Part shown: positions 25,857 to 35,802 of the stretch, one piece after another
Layout of the letters: each line of letters opens with the position of its first letter
How positions within the stretch are numbered: position 1 is the first letter of the stretch
Assembly: GCF_012932915.1 (NCBI RefSeq)
Contig: NZ_VCQU01000008.1
Span: forward strand, 186,001-250,000
Length of the DNA stretch: 64,000 nucleotides
Reading direction: 5' to 3'
From: Antrihabitans stalactiti
Lineage (GTDB): Bacteria; Actinomycetota; Actinomycetes; Mycobacteriales; Mycobacteriaceae
Notes under the pieces: model-generated
What the model saw: only the letters and a program-made list of their open reading frames with translations
The model's database searches: none
Told to the model about the DNA's origin: nothing
Translations under genes and position numbers: made by a program

Positions 25857-27656
25857 ATGAGCGAAAATCACGGCGACGGGCCGACGAACGGCCCTGAGCC
25901 GGAGCCCGACCGAACACCGGAAACACAGAGTTTTGCCGATCTCGGCGTCGACGATCGAGTGCTCGAAGCGATCAAAGACGTCGGATACGAGTCCCCGTCG
26001 CCGATTCAGGCTGCGACGATTCCGCCGCTGCTGGCGGGCAACGACGTGGTCGGTCTGGCGCAGACCGGCACCGGAAAGACGGCCGCCTTCGCTATCCCGA
26101 TCCTGATGCGCGTCGACGTCACGGCGCGCGAGCCCCGGGCGTTGATTCTCGCCCCGACCCGTGAGTTGGCAATCCAGGTCGCCGAAGCGTTCGGCAAGTA
26201 CGCGTCGCACATTCCCGGACTGCATGTGCTGCCGATCTACGGCGGCCAGAACTACAACGTGCAGCTGTCCGGGTTGCGGCGCGGCGCGCACGTTGTCGTC
26301 GGTACTCCCGGCCGCGTGATCGACCACCTCGAAAAGGGCACGCTCGACATCTCGAAGCTCGAGTTCCTCGTCCTCGACGAGGCTGACGAGATGCTCAAGA
26401 TGGGCTTCCAGGAAGACGTCGAGCGGATCCTCGAGGACACTCCGAAGACCAAGCAGGTCGCGCTGTTCTCCGCGACGATGCCGTCGGCGATCCGCAAGAT
26501 CTCCAAGCAGTACCTCAACAATCCGATCGAGATCACCGTCAAGTCGAAAACGACGACGGCATCGAACATTTCGCAGCGCTGGGTCCAGGTGTCCCATCAG
26601 CGCAAGCTCGACGCGCTCACCCGGGTTCTCGAGGTCGAACAGTTCGAGGCAATTCTCATCTTTGTGCGGACCAAGCAGGCCACCGAGGAACTCGCCGAAA
26701 AGCTCAGGGCGCGCGGACTTGCGGCGTCGGCGATCAACGGCGACATCGTTCAGGCGCAACGTGAACGCACGATCGGCCAGTTGCGGTCCGGCGGCCTCGA
26801 CATCCTCGTGGCCACCGACGTCGCGGCGCGCGGTCTGGACGTCGACCGCATCTCGCACGTCGTGAATTACGACATTCCGCACGACACCGAGTCCTACGTC
26901 CACCGCATCGGCCGGACCGGTCGGGCCGGAAAGAGTGGCGAGGCACTGCTTTTCGTCGCACCGCGTGAACGCCATCTGCTCAAGGCGATCGAGCGAGCGA
27001 CGCGCCAGCCGCTGACCGAGATGCAGCTGCCCAGCGTCGAAGACGTGAATGCTCAGCGCGTAGCCAAGTTCGGCGACTCGATCACCGAAAGCCTTGGCTC
27101 ACCGAATATTTCGCTGTTCCGCAAGCTGATCGAGGATTACGAGCGCGAGCACGACATCCCGCTCGCCGACATCGCCGCGGCACTCGCACTCCAGTCACGC
27201 AACGGCGAGAGCTTCCTGATGGAACCCGAGGCGCCGGAGCCGGTGCGGGAGAGGCGAGTTCGCGACGACGAACCGCGCCGCGAACGGCCGCCGCGCAAGT
27301 TCGACGAACGGCGCAACGAAGAACCCAGCGCGCATCGCAAAACCGGTGTCGAGCTCGCGACCTACCGGATCAACGTCGGCAAGCGGCATCACGTCGTGCC
27401 GGGCGCAATCGTCGGCGCGATCGCGAACGAAGGTGGGCTGCGTAGAAGCGATTTCGGTCACATCAGCATTCGGCCCGACCACAGCCTCGTCGAGCTGCCC
27501 GCTCAGCTGTCGAGTGAGACGTTGGAAGCGTTGCGCCGCACCAGAATCAGCGGTGTACTGATCCAATTGCAGAAGGACGGTGGACCGCCCAACCAGCGGC
27601 CGCCGTTCAAAGGGCCCAAGCGCGAGAAGTTCGGCAAGGACCGCAAGCGCGACTAG
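25857..27656 (+). CDS. deaD: DEAD-box RNA helicase DeaD/CsdA
   Basis: A 599-residue ATP-dependent RNA helicase for ribosome assembly and mRNA turnover. The two RecA domains carry the Q motif (SPIQAATIP), motif I AQTGTGKT, motif II VLDEADEML, motif III SAT, and motif VI HRIGRTGRAG. A basic, arginine/glutamate-rich linker (about residues 465-500) leads to a C-terminal DbpA-type RNA-binding domain (about 500-575; TYRINVGKRHHVVPGAIVGAI) and a lysine-rich tail. A TAAACT box before the ATG suggests a near-leaderless transcript, and only 50 bases separate it from the divergent amidase gene. Confidence 0.95.
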   Translation: MSENHGDGPTNGPEPEPDRTPETQSFADLGVDDRVLEAIKDVGYESPSPIQAATIPPLLAGNDVVGLAQTGTGKTAAFAIPILMRVDVTAREPRALILAPTRELAIQVAEAFGKYASHIPGLHVLPIYGGQNYNVQLSGLRRGAHVVVGTPGRVIDHLEKGTLDISKLEFLVLDEADEMLKMGFQEDVERILEDTPKTKQVALFSATMPSAIRKISKQYLNNPIEITVKSKTTTASNISQRWVQVSHQRKLDALTRVLEVEQFEAILIFVRTKQATEELAEKLRARGLAASAINGDIVQAQRERTIGQLRSGGLDILVATDVAARGLDVDRISHVVNYDIPHDTESYVHRIGRTGRAGKSGEALLFVAPRERHLLKAIERATRQPLTEMQLPSVEDVNAQRVAKFGDSITESLGSPNISLFRKLIEDYEREHDIPLADIAAALALQSRNGESFLMEPEAPEPVRERRVRDDEPRRERPPRKFDERRNEEPSAHRKTGVELATYRINVGKRHHVVPGAIVGAIANEGGLRRSDFGHISIRPDHSLVELPAQLSSETLEALRRTRISGVLIQLQKDGGPPNQRPPFKGPKREKFGKDRKRD

Positions 27657-27695
27657 CTCACAGGTTCGCGTAAGAGTGCGCATGGACAATGTGGT

Positions 27696-27965
27696 GTGAT
27701 CTCGCCCCAGTTCTTCCATGCGCTCGTCCTGCTCAACCTCTTGTTCGTCTGCGGCGCAGTGTGCCTCGTGAAGCCGAGCTGGATTTCGGTTGCGGCTGTG
27801 ACGGTCGCGGGCGTGCTTTGGGTGCTCTTCAACGGGCCGATCGAGGGCAGGGTGTTGTTCGTGCTCACCTCCGAGAACGGCGTGACCGAATCGGATCTAC
27901 TGGCGATCGCGGGCTGGGTGATCGCGGCGTTGGGGGTCTGGCGCATCCGCACCCGACGGACCTAG
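27696..27965 (+). CDS. Small membrane protein, unknown function
   Basis: An 89-residue protein with three hydrophobic segments (about residues 5-25, 28-48 and 65-83) and a basic C-terminus (RIRTRRT). I recognise no family. GTG 27696 is the likely start; GTG 27691 is out of frame. It lies 39 bases after deaD in the same direction and its stop overlaps that of the convergent fcl by three bases at a CCTAGG site. Confidence 0.6.
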   Translation: MISPQFFHALVLLNLLFVCGAVCLVKPSWISVAAVTVAGVLWVLFNGPIEGRVLFVLTSENGVTESDLLAIAGWVIAALGVWRIRTRRT

Positions 27966-28924
27966 GTGCGGAGCGAATCCATATGCGTGCGGTACCACTC
28001 GACGGTCGAAGCGATGCCTTCGCGCAGGCCGATCCGTGGGGTCCAACCTGATTCCCGCAACGTGGTGACGTCGAGGAGCTTTCGGGGAGTGCCGTCCGGC
28101 TTCGTTGTGTCCCACTCGACGCGGCCTTCGTAGCCGACCTCGGCCGCTACGATTTCGGCGATTTCCTTGATGGTCGAATCCTCGCCGGTACCGACGTTGA
28201 CCTGGGTGGGTCCGTCGTAGTGTTCGAGCAGGTGCAAGCACGCGGCCGCCATGTCGTCGACATGCAGAAATTCGCGTCGAGGCGAGCCGGAGCCCCAGTT
28301 GGTGACCGAGCTGGCGCCGTCGCGACGCGCTTCGTCGTAGCGACGGATCAAGGCGGGCAGCACATGCGAACCCTGCCGCGAAAAGTTGTCGCCCGGACCG
28401 TAGAGGTTGGTGGGCATCGCCGAGATCCACGGCAGCTCATACTGTTTGCGAACCGACTGCACCTGCAGGATCCCCGCTATCTTCGCGATCGCGTAGGCAT
28501 CGTTGGTCGGTTCGAGAGTGCCGGTGAGGAGGTATTCCTCCTTGATCGGCTGAGGCGCCAGCTTTGGGTAGATGCACGATGACCCGAGGAAGAGGAGTCG
28601 CTCGACGCCATGCTCGAGGGCCGCGTCCATCACGTTCAGCTGAATGCGCAGGTTCTCGGAAAGAAAGTCGACCGGGAAGGTGCTGTTGGCCATGATGCCG
28701 CCGACCTTCGCCGCAGCGAGAACGACAACGGCCGGCTTCGCCTGCGCGAAAAACGCGAACACGGCCGCGCGGTCGCGCAGGTCAAGCTCGGCGGACGATC
28801 GGCCGACGAGCTGATCGAAACCCGAGTAATCCAGATGACGCCAAATGGCAGAGCCGACGAGACCGCGGTGGCCGGCAACGTAGGTCGTGGCCGAGCGGTC
28901 GAGCGCGGACGGTACGAAACCCAT
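27962..28924 (-). CDS. fcl: GDP-L-fucose synthase
   Basis: A 320-residue short-chain dehydrogenase-type epimerase-reductase (E. coli Fcl is 321) converting GDP-4-keto-6-deoxymannose to GDP-L-fucose with NADPH. It shows the nucleotide motif [11 protein letters not shown], the catalytic LGSSCIYPK, the YxxxK pair in YAIAKIAGI, and the fucose-synthase segment LYGPGDNF. It lies four bases downstream of gmd on the same strand, completing the two-step route from GDP-mannose. The product feeds the exopolysaccharide locus on the right. Confidence 0.93.
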   Translation of the reverse strand: MGFVPSALDRSATTYVAGHRGLVGSAIWRHLDYSGFDQLVGRSSAELDLRDRAAVFAFFAQAKPAVVVLAAAKVGGIMANSTFPVDFLSENLRIQLNVMDAALEHGVERLLFLGSSCIYPKLAPQPIKEEYLLTGTLEPTNDAYAIAKIAGILQVQSVRKQYELPWISAMPTNLYGPGDNFSRQGSHVLPALIRRYDEARRDGASSVTNWGSGSPRREFLHVDDMAAACLHLLEHYDGPTQVNVGTGEDSTIKEIAEIVAAEVGYEGRVEWDTTKPDGTPRKLLDVTTLRESGWTPRIGLREGIASTVEWYRTHMDSLRT

Positions 28925-28928
28925 TCCC

Positions 28929-29951
28929 TCAGGCCCAATCGCTGAGTGCCGGGCGATCGATCCATTTACCGCCCTCGTGTGTGAGGGCCTCGATGTCGGC
29001 GTCGACCATGATCCGCGCGAGATCGGGTGTCTGGATCGTCGGCTTCCAGCCCAGCTTTTGCTCGGCCTTGCTCGCGTCGCCGATCAGTGCGTCGACCTCG
29101 GTCGGGCGCAGGTACCGCTCGTCGAACTTGACGTACCGCTCCCACTCCAGGTCCGCGCGCTCGAACGAAAATTGCAGGAAGTCCTTGACCGAATAATTGC
29201 CGCCGGTCGCGAGAACGAAATCGTCGGGCTCGTCGGCTTGCAGCATCCGCCACATTCCTTCGACGTATTCGGGCGCGTAACCCCAGTCGCGGATCGCGTC
29301 GAGGTTGCCCATGTACAGGACGTCCTGTGTGCCTGCCTTGATCCGAGCAACCGCGCGGGTGATCTTGCGCGTCACGAAAGTCTCACCGCGACGGGGAGAT
29401 TCGTGGTTGAACAGGATGCCGTTCACGGCGTGCAGACCGTAGGCCTCGCGATAGTTTCTCGTGATCCAATACGCGTAGACCTTCGCTGCCCCGTACGGCG
29501 ATCGCGGATAAAACGGCGTGTCTTCGTTCTGTGGCGGGGGAGTCGCGCCGAACATCTCCGAACTCGACGCCTGGTAGAACCGGCAGTTCAGCCCCGTCAT
29601 GCGGACCGCTTCCAACAAGCGAATCGCTCCGACGCCGGTGGTGTTTCCGGTGTGCTCAGGCTCGTCGAAGCTCACGCGAACATGGGATTGCGCAGCGAGG
29701 TTGTAGACCTCGTCGGGCACGATCTTGCTCAGCAACGTGACCAGTCGAGCGCCGTCGCTCAGGTCGCCGTAATGCAGAAACAGCTTGGCGGACGGTTCGT
29801 GCGGATCAACGTAGAGATGTTCGATTCGAGCCGTGTTGAACGTCGATGAACGGCGAATGAGCCCGTGCACCTCGTAGCCCTTGCTCAGCAGGAGCTCGGC
29901 CAGATACGAACCGTCCTGACCGGTAATCCCGGTGATCAACGCGCGCTTCAA
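28929..29951 (-). CDS. gmd: GDP-mannose 4,6-dehydratase
   Basis: A 340-residue NAD(P)-dependent dehydratase, first step of GDP-fucose synthesis. The N-terminus [27 protein letters not shown], and YxxxK in [12 protein letters not shown] are diagnostic. The start is taken as TTG 29951, which gives the standard N-terminus and has GGAG upstream; no ATG is nearby in frame. The acetyltransferase gene ends 17 bases before it and fcl follows after four bases, so all three are one leftward operon. Confidence 0.93.
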   Translation of the reverse strand: MKRALITGITGQDGSYLAELLLSKGYEVHGLIRRSSTFNTARIEHLYVDPHEPSAKLFLHYGDLSDGARLVTLLSKIVPDEVYNLAAQSHVRVSFDEPEHTGNTTGVGAIRLLEAVRMTGLNCRFYQASSSEMFGATPPPQNEDTPFYPRSPYGAAKVYAYWITRNYREAYGLHAVNGILFNHESPRRGETFVTRKITRAVARIKAGTQDVLYMGNLDAIRDWGYAPEYVEGMWRMLQADEPDDFVLATGGNYSVKDFLQFSFERADLEWERYVKFDERYLRPTEVDALIGDASKAEQKLGWKPTIQTPDLARIMVDADIEALTHEGGKWIDRPALSDWA

Positions 29952-29968
29952 TATGAGCTCCAGACTAG

Positions 29969-30487
29969 TTAGGGGCGCCGGCGCTTCAGTTGCCACTGTG
30001 CCTGGTTGCGCTCCCACGCACTTTCGACAGTCCCCAGTTCGCGGGCAGGATTACCTGCTACGACCATCCCGTCGCCGACGGACTTCGTTACAACCGAACC
30101 AGCCCCGACGATCGCGCCGTCGCCGATCGTGACCCCGGGCATGATGATCGACCGGATACCGATGAACGCGTAGTCACCGATGCGGATCTTGCCTTTGGTC
30201 TCGTATTCCATATCCGATGGTGCGATTCCCATCTTCTCGGAATAGCGGTCGAGCGAGAAGTCGTGGGTGAGCAGCATGACGTGCTCGGACAACACGCAAC
30301 GGTGGCCGAGGGAGATGATCCCTTGCTCCTTGCTGTCGACGTAGATACTCGGGGCAACCCACAGCGGTTGACCGTCGATCTCCATCCCCCCGGAGCGGAG
30401 CGCGGCTGTGGCGAGGCGCATGTACCTGCGCTGGCTGAACCTGTCCACCAAGCGCAACAGGGGCAGCGTCTTCATCAGGATCCTCAT
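29969..30487 (-). CDS. Hexapeptide-repeat O-acetyltransferase, WcaF-like
   Basis: A 172-residue left-handed beta-helix transferase of the maltose/colanic-acid acetyltransferase group. Hexapeptide repeats run from about residue 50 to 150 ([33 protein letters not shown] has the family period), with a GNPAR end motif. ATG 30487 is preferred because GGGGA lies just upstream; ATG 30514 would overlap the divergent lipase start and lacks a ribosome site. It heads the gmd-fcl operon, so it probably acetylates a sugar of the exopolysaccharide. Confidence 0.82.
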   Translation of the reverse strand: MRILMKTLPLLRLVDRFSQRRYMRLATAALRSGGMEIDGQPLWVAPSIYVDSKEQGIISLGHRCVLSEHVMLLTHDFSLDRYSEKMGIAPSDMEYETKGKIRIGDYAFIGIRSIIMPGVTIGDGAIVGAGSVVTKSVGDGMVVAGNPARELGTVESAWERNQAQWQLKRRRP

Positions 30488-30512
30488 CAGTCCCCACGCT
30501 AGCCTGTTCGCC

Positions 30513-31709
30513 ATGCCATCGTCGCGTGGAACTGCAATCGTGCTGGGCGCGTTGATTGTGCTGGTCACCGCGTGCTCCGGTACCGACTCGAAGCCCCGGC
30601 TCGAATTGTCGACACCGCTTCCTGCCATCGCTGCGAACGTCCTGGCTCAGCGCGGCACCATCGTCGAGTCGAAGCCCGCGCAGCTGCCCGACGACGTGAT
30701 GGCCAAGATCGGCCAAGCGTCGACCGTCGTCTATCGATCGGTATCGGGTTACGACGGCAAGGCGAGCGAAGTCGCCGGGACCGTCTTCGTACCGAAAGGC
30801 TCGCCGCCGGACGGTGGCTGGCCCGTCATCGCCTATGCACACGTGACGACGGGTACGACCGTCGACTGCGGACCGTCGCTCAGTGCGGACCTCAGGGGAA
30901 CAGCGTCGTCGATTGCTCCGATCGTCGAGTCCGGATTCGCCGTCGCCATGACCGACTACCAAGGCCTCGGTCACCCGGGTGGGCATCCGTACCTGGAACC
31001 GAAAACGGCGGCGTTCGACGTGATCGACTCGGTCCGTGCACTGCGCAACGTCTATCCGAATGTGTCGACCCGCTGGCTTGCCTTCGGCAGTTCGCAAGGG
31101 GGACAGGCCGCGTGGGCTGCAAACGAGTACGCCGCGGACTATGGCACCGGACTCGACTTCCTCGGCAGTATCTCGATCGCTCCGCCGGCAGACTTCACGG
31201 GTTACGCCGTCGCCGCGGAATCGGAAACTCTGACCCCGGGCCAGATCTTGTTCATGCCGCTGATCATCGCCGGCTTGCAAGTGGTTCATCCCGACCTCCA
31301 ACCTTCCGACTACCTACGCGGCGTTGCGCTCAACGACCAGCTGGCGCTGACGTCGTGCACGACGCCTGAGGCAGCGAACAAGAAGGCGCTTTTCGGCGAG
31401 CTGAATTCCGCGCAAGTGCGGCCGTCGTCGAAGGAGGCTGCTGATCGGCTCGTCGGCTGGCTGAAGGATTCCGCCCTCCCGCAGCGCCGAGCGTCGGGTC
31501 CGATGTTCGTGGTCAACGGCAGCCTCGATGACGTCGTCCTGCCGGCCTGGGTCTCGAGTGCGGTGAGCCGGGCCTGCGAGGCAGGCGACACGATCATCCA
31601 CCGCGAGATTGCAGACCGCGGTCACACCGACGTCGACGGCGGCGAAGAGATGTATGCGTGGATCCGCGACAGATTCACCGGCGCGGAGGCGCCGTCGAAT
31701 TGCCCGTGA
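30513..31709 (+). CDS. Secreted lipoprotein lipase (LIP-type alpha/beta hydrolase)
   Basis: A 398-residue exported enzyme. The signal peptide ends in lipobox VTAC with Cys21 as the lipidation site. The hydrolase domain resembles the secretory-lipase (LIP) family: DYQGLGHPGGHPYLEPK, the nucleophile Ser194 in GSSQGGQAAW, and a late aspartate/histidine pair in GSLDDVVLP and DRGHTDV. It would act on esters at the cell envelope. It is divergent from the acetyltransferase gene and ends five bases before a glycoside hydrolase gene. A second LIP-type lipase lies at 54806. Confidence 0.82.
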   Translation: MPSSRGTAIVLGALIVLVTACSGTDSKPRLELSTPLPAIAANVLAQRGTIVESKPAQLPDDVMAKIGQASTVVYRSVSGYDGKASEVAGTVFVPKGSPPDGGWPVIAYAHVTTGTTVDCGPSLSADLRGTASSIAPIVESGFAVAMTDYQGLGHPGGHPYLEPKTAAFDVIDSVRALRNVYPNVSTRWLAFGSSQGGQAAWAANEYAADYGTGLDFLGSISIAPPADFTGYAVAAESETLTPGQILFMPLIIAGLQVVHPDLQPSDYLRGVALNDQLALTSCTTPEAANKKALFGELNSAQVRPSSKEAADRLVGWLKDSALPQRRASGPMFVVNGSLDDVVLPAWVSSAVSRACEAGDTIIHREIADRGHTDVDGGEEMYAWIRDRFTGAEAPSNCP

Positions 31710-31713
31710 GCGG

Positions 31714-32793
31714 CTAGAGGGTGCCGAGGACTGCGGCGAGGGATTCCTTCGGCGTGAAGTCGGACCGCACGAGACCGTAGTTGAAATCCGCCACTGGGCT
31801 ACCCGTCTCGACGTCGCGGTAGTCGAACACGAAGATCCCTCCGCAGAACGGCAGCGCTTTCAGATAGTTGATGCCGTCGACCAGAAATGCAGCTTGGTCA
31901 GGCTCGCTCAACGCGCGGGGGCCTCCGGTTGTCGCGCCGAATTCGGTGAACCAGATCTTCTTCTTGGCGTCCCCGTTGCGGACCATCGTCATCCGTACCT
32001 GGGCAATGGCGTTCGCCGAACTTCCCTCACCGAAATATCTGCTGAGAAATCCGTGGTCGCTGTAGGGGTGCATGGCGATCGCGTCGAACGAGTGTCCCGC
32101 CCCTTCGCGATAGAGCTGCTCGAAGAAGCTGGCTGGGCTGAGGTCGTATCCGTTGTCGACGGTCGGTGCAGTCGCGCCGCTCACGACAACGATGTTCGGG
32201 TCGATCGCTTTGATCGCTGCGTACGACCGGATCAGCATCGCTGCGTAGAGGTTCACGTTGACCCCCGGCCCGAACGCTATCCCGATATTGGGTTCGTTCC
32301 AGATCTCCCAGGTTCGGATGCGGTTCTGGTATCGCTTCGTCGCGATCGACACGAATTCGGCGAACCTCGCTGGGTCTGCGGGTGCGGGGTGTTTGACCAG
32401 TTGGTTCTGCGGCGGTACGGCCCACGTCGGCGCCCACGTCGCCACGCCGAGAATTTCCGTCCCACGATCGTGGAAGCTGTTCACCAGGTTGTCAGTCGAC
32501 GTCCAGTCGAAAGTGCCGAATTCTTGGTTGACGATCGGCCACTCGATTGTCAGGCGGACCCAACGTATCTTCCGTTCGCTGATTTCGCGGCTTTGTCGGT
32601 CGAGCAGGTCGGGAGTCGCGCCTGCGGTGACTGCCGTGACACCTAAATTCGAAGCGCTGCAAGACCCTTCGTGCGGTGGTGCGGAGTGAACCGCGGACGG
32701 CGCAGCAAGCTTGTGGCTATCCACGCTGGTGCATGCCGCGAGCGAAAAGGCAGGTAAAAGGAGCGCCGTGAACACAACGCGCGTGATGGTCAT
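31714..32793 (-). CDS. Lipoprotein glycoside hydrolase, PslG/GH39-like (paralogue 1)
   Basis: A 359-residue exported hydrolase. ATG 32793 opens a signal peptide ending in lipobox LAAC. The (beta/alpha)8 domain carries the proposed acid/base Glu167 in WEIWNEPNI and the nucleophile Glu284 in WFTEFGATTGG, the retaining clan-A pattern. RKIRWVRLTIEWP and HPAPADPARFAEFV recall PslG-type exopolysaccharide hydrolases. It shares long identical blocks and exactly the same 117-residue Glu-Glu spacing with the protein at 47484-48581; the two bracket the sugar-assembly genes. It could trim or release the polymer at the cell surface. It is divergent from the wcaJ-like gene. Confidence 0.82.
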   Translation of the reverse strand: MTITRVVFTALLLPAFSLAACTSVDSHKLAAPSAVHSAPPHEGSCSASNLGVTAVTAGATPDLLDRQSREISERKIRWVRLTIEWPIVNQEFGTFDWTSTDNLVNSFHDRGTEILGVATWAPTWAVPPQNQLVKHPAPADPARFAEFVSIATKRYQNRIRTWEIWNEPNIGIAFGPGVNVNLYAAMLIRSYAAIKAIDPNIVVVSGATAPTVDNGYDLSPASFFEQLYREGAGHSFDAIAMHPYSDHGFLSRYFGEGSSANAIAQVRMTMVRNGDAKKKIWFTEFGATTGGPRALSEPDQAAFLVDGINYLKALPFCGGIFVFDYRDVETGSPVADFNYGLVRSDFTPKESLAAVLGTL

Positions 32794-32983
32794 TCGTCCA
32801 ACAAAAGGGTTCGAGATTGCAAGACCTTTCTTCCCCGAACCCGCGTCCTGTTTGCCTTCGAAATCGCGGACGGAAGGTACCGTAACGATTCTGGCGATGG
32901 CATCGACTAGAGGGTAGGTCGGGATCAACGGGGTCACCTGAGCTATTGGTAGTCGGTTGCAAGACTTACGGAGATTTCACTAG

Positions 32984-34498
32984 ATGGATTTCGCCAGCAA
33001 CGCGCACACGCAAGACGAGTCTGTCGGAGAATTGCTTGGCAGTGCGCGCAGAGCGTACCCGAGTCAACGCCCGTGGAAGCAGGCGTACAGGCGGAAGGTC
33101 CTCGCATCGGACGCCGCCGTCATCGTGTTCGCGGTTGCACTCGCGCAAATGCTGCGCTTCGGCATCGACGGAATTGCGGCGCAGCAAGACCCCGATTTCG
33201 CCGCCGTCACGACGTATTCCGCAGTTCTCTCGCTGTTGTGGATCCTGTGCCTCAGTCTCGTCGGGTCGCGCGACGTCGGACTGATCGGTAACGGGGCCGA
33301 CGAATATCGCCGCGTCGTCGCGGGGACGGGCTGGGTGTTCGGCACGATCGCGGTCGGCACCCTGCTGTTGCAGGCGGGCATGGCTCGCGGCTACCTCGGT
33401 ATCGCACTCCCCGTGGGATTGATCGGACTCATCGCCGAACGCCACATCTGGCGTCGACTGCTGGCGAAAGCCCGCGCGCGCGGCGAGTTCACCAGTGAGG
33501 TCATTGTCGTCGGCTGCCTGGAATCGGTTGCGTCGATCGGCAAACGACTCGACAGGGCAACAGACGCCGGCTACCGAGTCATCGGCGCGTGCGTGCCGGG
33601 CTTTTCTGGCGGTGTCGGTGAGACGGTGCAAGCCGGAACGCGATCGATACCGATCCTCGGCGACGAGAACTCGATCGATGCCGCGCTGACTCTGACCTCT
33701 GCGAGCACCGTGGCCGTTGCCGCCGTCGAGCAACTCGGTTACGAGCGCATGCGCAACTTGGCCTGGAAACTCGATGCGCTCGACGTCGACCTCGTCGTCG
33801 CTCCGGGCGTCGCAGATGTCGCAGGTCCGCGGCTGAAGATCCGACCCATCGACAATCTCGCGATGCTGCAGGTCGACAGGGCGAAATGTGAGGGCGCATC
33901 GATGATCGGGAAGTCGATCTTCGATTTCGTGTTCGCCGTGGTCGTCTTGCTCGTCGTCTTACCGGTCGTCGCCCTCGCGGCGATCGCGATCAAAGCCGAA
34001 GACGGTGGACCGGTGTTCTTCCGCCAGGAGCGCGTCGGTCTCGGTGGCAAGACGTTCCGAATCTGGAAATTGCGGACCATGGTCACCGACGCCGACAAGA
34101 TGATCGACGAGGCCAAGACCAAGGCAGGGCAAGACGCCGCTGTCTTCTACAAGTCCGCGAACGACGCTCGCATCACCCGGATCGGACACTTCCTCCGCAA
34201 GACCAGCATCGACGAGATCCCGCAGTTGTTCAACGTGCTCGGCCGGGACATGAGCCTCGTCGGTCCGCGCCCGCTCGTTCCCGGCGAGGGCTCCCATGTT
34301 TTCAACTTCATCGAGCGGCGCACCCTGGTCAAGCCCGGCATCACCGGGCTGTGGCAGGTTTCCGGCCGGTCGTCGGTCTCCGAGGAAGAGCGCATCCGTC
34401 TCGACCACTACTACGTCGACAATTGGTCGGTTGTGCAGGACCTTGTGATCATCTGGCGAACCATCGCCGCCGTCGTCAAATCCGACGGCGCTTGCTGA
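32984..34498 (+). CDS. Polyprenyl-phosphate sugar-1-phosphate transferase, WcaJ-like
   Basis: A 504-residue initiating transferase that loads the first sugar-1-phosphate (probably glucose or galactose) onto undecaprenyl phosphate. Several N-terminal membrane helices and a CoA-binding-like domain fill residues 1-290. After a further membrane segment near 305-330, the catalytic domain shows [42 protein letters not shown] and [14 protein letters not shown]. The start is ATG 32984 with ACGGAG about ten bases upstream. It leads the rightward sugar-transfer pair, two bases before the next gene. Confidence 0.92.
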   Translation: MDFASNAHTQDESVGELLGSARRAYPSQRPWKQAYRRKVLASDAAVIVFAVALAQMLRFGIDGIAAQQDPDFAAVTTYSAVLSLLWILCLSLVGSRDVGLIGNGADEYRRVVAGTGWVFGTIAVGTLLLQAGMARGYLGIALPVGLIGLIAERHIWRRLLAKARARGEFTSEVIVVGCLESVASIGKRLDRATDAGYRVIGACVPGFSGGVGETVQAGTRSIPILGDENSIDAALTLTSASTVAVAAVEQLGYERMRNLAWKLDALDVDLVVAPGVADVAGPRLKIRPIDNLAMLQVDRAKCEGASMIGKSIFDFVFAVVVLLVVLPVVALAAIAIKAEDGGPVFFRQERVGLGGKTFRIWKLRTMVTDADKMIDEAKTKAGQDAAVFYKSANDARITRIGHFLRKTSIDEIPQLFNVLGRDMSLVGPRPLVPGEGSHVFNFIERRTLVKPGITGLWQVSGRSSVSEEERIRLDHYYVDNWSVVQDLVIIWRTIAAVVKSDGAC

Positions 34499-34499
34499 G

Positions 34500-35753
34500 G
34501 TGCCGGCAGGAGTTTTCACCGATCTCGCTGGCTTGAAAGTCTGCGTCGTCGCTTGCCATTTCGATCCCGAGACCACTGGGAGCGCGCCGTACAACACGGC
34601 GCTGGTCAAGGCCCTTGGCGAGGGGGGTGCCGATGTCGAGGTCGTCACAGGCATCCCGCACTACCCCCAATGGGCCGTCGGCGACGAGAAGTATCGCCGC
34701 GGTCTCCGATGGAAAGAAACCTTCGGGCCTGCTCGAGTGACGCGCGTGAGGCATGCCGTCCCGCGCACGCCGAACCTGATCGGCCGCGCGCGAATGGAGT
34801 TGAGCTTCGCGTCGCTCGCGTTGCCGTATGTGCTGGCGTCGCGCAGCGATGTCGTTGTGGCCGTGACTCCCTTGCTCGGCGCATTCGTCGCGGGACGCTG
34901 TGCCGCGCGCGGTAGACCGCTCGGCGTGGTCGTGCACGATCTCAGCGGCAACGCAGCCCAGCAGTCCGGCACCACGGGTGCAGGCGCAGGCGCCGTCATC
35001 GGAAACATCGAGTACCGCCTCGCTCGGTCCGCCGATCTGGTCGGCGTGATCACCCCGCGCTTTCGCGACGTGCTGGTCAATGACGGCGGCGTCCGCCCCG
35101 AGCGAATCATCGACGTCCCGCTGTTCACTCACATCACCGGCGTGGACGAGACGACTGCAGCAGCGCGCGCACGCCTTGGCTGGCCGAGCACCTCGGATTT
35201 CGTCGTCGTCCACACGGGCAACATGGGCATGAAGCAAGGTCTGGACAATGTCGTGGACGCCGCGCGAATTGCCTACCAGCGCAATCTCGGAGTCTCGTTC
35301 GTCCTCGTCGGGGATGGCAATCAGCGGCGTGCCCTCGGCGATCTCGGCAAGGGCATCCCGAACCTGCGCTTCGTCGACCCCGTCGACGGCGATGCCTATC
35401 CCCACGTACTCGCCGCAGCGGATGCATTGCTGCTCAACGAGCGCCGCGGCGTGCTCGAAATGTCACTGCCGAGCAAGGTGACGTCCTACGTTGCGGCCCG
35501 CAGGCCAATGATCGCCGCGGTGGAATCCGGCGGTATCACGCACTCCGTCGTGGACGAGTTCGCCGCAGCACACATCGTCGATCCTGGCAGCGGCGAGGCG
35601 CTGGTCGCGGGTGCACTGGCGCTCCGCGACGACGAAGGACTGCGGACCAAGTTGGTCGACGCTGCGGCGCAACTGGGCGAAGCGAAGTTCGGCGAAGCCG
35701 CCGGACGCGAGGGCTTTCGCCGCTTCGCCAAGGCCCTAGCCAACACCCACTGA
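34500..35753 (+). CDS. Glycosyltransferase family 4, WcaI-like
   Basis: A 417-residue GT-B transferase. The N-terminus KVCVVACHFDPETTGSAPYN and GIPHYPQWAVGDEKYR resemble colanic-acid WcaI-type fucosyl or mannosyl transferases; the C-terminal domain has HTGNMGMKQGLDNVVDAARI, a GDGNQRRAL loop and the SLPSKVTSYVAARRPMIA donor-binding stretch. GTG 34500 follows the WcaJ-like stop by one base. It should add the second or a later sugar on the cytoplasmic face; the acceptor and donor are not known. Confidence 0.88.
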   Translation: MPAGVFTDLAGLKVCVVACHFDPETTGSAPYNTALVKALGEGGADVEVVTGIPHYPQWAVGDEKYRRGLRWKETFGPARVTRVRHAVPRTPNLIGRARMELSFASLALPYVLASRSDVVVAVTPLLGAFVAGRCAARGRPLGVVVHDLSGNAAQQSGTTGAGAGAVIGNIEYRLARSADLVGVITPRFRDVLVNDGGVRPERIIDVPLFTHITGVDETTAAARARLGWPSTSDFVVVHTGNMGMKQGLDNVVDAARIAYQRNLGVSFVLVGDGNQRRALGDLGKGIPNLRFVDPVDGDAYPHVLAAADALLLNERRGVLEMSLPSKVTSYVAARRPMIAAVESGGITHSVVDEFAAAHIVDPGSGEALVAGALALRDDEGLRTKLVDAAAQLGEAKFGEAAGREGFRRFAKALANTH

Positions 35754-35756
35754 CCC

Positions 35757-35800
35757 TCGTGAGTCTTTTAGGAGTCCCTGGACTCCTAAAAGACTCACGA
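35757..35800. terminator. Perfect 21-bp palindrome at convergent gene ends (type A copy 1)
   Basis: Arms 35757-35777 and 35780-35800 are perfect reverse complements with a two-base loop, filling the gap between the convergent glycosyltransferase and flippase genes. The TTTT tracts inside the arms would act as slippery runs in both directions. A close relative lies at 59366-59410 with a compensated base pair change. Confidence 0.8.
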
Positions 35801-35802
35801 CC

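Noticed and set aside
32800-32830. GGTTCGAGATT resembling a tRNA T-arm
   Set aside because: No acceptor stem, anticodon arm or CCA context can be built around it in either strand.
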